From Lachnoclostridium sp. UBA903 (lineage in GTDB: Bacteria; Bacillota; Clostridia; Lachnospirales; Lachnospiraceae): DNA of 15,166 nt. The stretch covers positions 71,034 to 86,199 of the forward strand of contig DBEP01000040.1 of NCBI GenBank assembly GCA_002294045.1, given 5' to 3'. This document shows, in pieces, positions 15,054 through 15,166 of this stretch (within the stretch, counting starts at the first letter, position 1; the number at the start of each line of letters is the position of its first letter). The notes under the pieces are model-generated. The model was not told the DNA's origin, made no database searches, and worked only from the letters and a program-made list of their open reading frames with translations. The position numbers were made by a program, and so were the translations under genes.

Positions 15054-15166
15054 TAGAGCGTGTTTGAAAAATCATTGCGCCGTTCTGAACACCCCACTTT
15101 GCGGTATACTGCGTCGCAATTTTGGGAGAGTAGCACCACTACGCCCCCAAAATCGCTCCTTGTCTC
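15054..15166. repeat. Left part of a palindromic dispersed repeat, cut by the window edge
   Basis: From AGAGCGTGTTTGAAAAATCA onward the composition changes to GC-richer and palindromic, with no reading frame. It contains a near-palindrome around GTATAC (15101-15112). An 8-bp stem, ATTTTGGG (15119-15126) with CCCAAAAT (15146-15153), encloses a small GTAG/CTAC hairpin (15132 region with 15139-15142). The layout resembles miniature inverted-repeat (MITE-like) elements found between genes in this bacterial group. If so, an inverted copy of the first 20 or so bases should lie just past the window. That cannot be seen here. Confidence 0.4.

Overview
The window looks like a chromosomal carbohydrate-uptake and sensing locus of a low-GC Gram-positive bacterium of the Lachnospiraceae/Clostridium type. 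The basis is AT-rich coding sequence, strong AGGAGG ribosome binding sites, some TTG starts, lipoprotein signal peptides of Firmicutes type, and YesM/YesN-type two-component pairs. Species and sugar substrates cannot be read from the sequence.

All ten convincing large genes are on the + strand, in four blocks. (1) About 1-390: a non-coding, palindrome-rich left edge that looks like a dispersed repeat, then a promoter/operator region. (2) 394-3786: a CUT1-type sugar ABC importer, with a solute-binding lipoprotein and two permeases (MalF/UgpA-like and MalG/UgpE-like). (3) 3907-7268 and 7501-10811: two consecutive two-component systems, each a membrane histidine kinase of the YesM/LytS type (HisKA_7TM-less 'PHFLYN' class) followed by a YesN-type response regulator (receiver plus C-terminal AraC DNA-binding domain). 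A possible 31-codon ORF and about 230 bp of spacer lie between them. (4) 11102-14769: a second importer of the LplA/LplB/LplC type (a DUF3502-like binding lipoprotein and two permeases), with its own promoter after a terminator, ending near a 21-bp perfect terminator hairpin. The last 110 bases look like one end of a second dispersed palindromic repeat, cut by the window edge.

The simplest model is that each two-component system senses an extracellular sugar, or the sugar-loaded binding protein, and its AraC-type regulator activates the neighbouring transporter: TCS1 with importer 1 and TCS2 with importer 2. Neither importer has an ATPase here, so both probably rely on a shared MsmX/UgpC-type ATPase encoded elsewhere. 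No glycoside hydrolase is present in the window.

The gene content is of a common type. The points most worth following are non-coding or residue-level: tandem 22-bp direct repeats just upstream of the importer 2 promoter (a likely response-regulator operator); a Gln in place of the nearly invariant receiver Lys in response regulator 2; two related inverted-repeat elements at 1774-1988 and 10811-10907; a duplicated, mutually exclusive RNA-pairing arrangement between the binding-protein and permease genes of importer 2; and palindromic repeats at both window edges.
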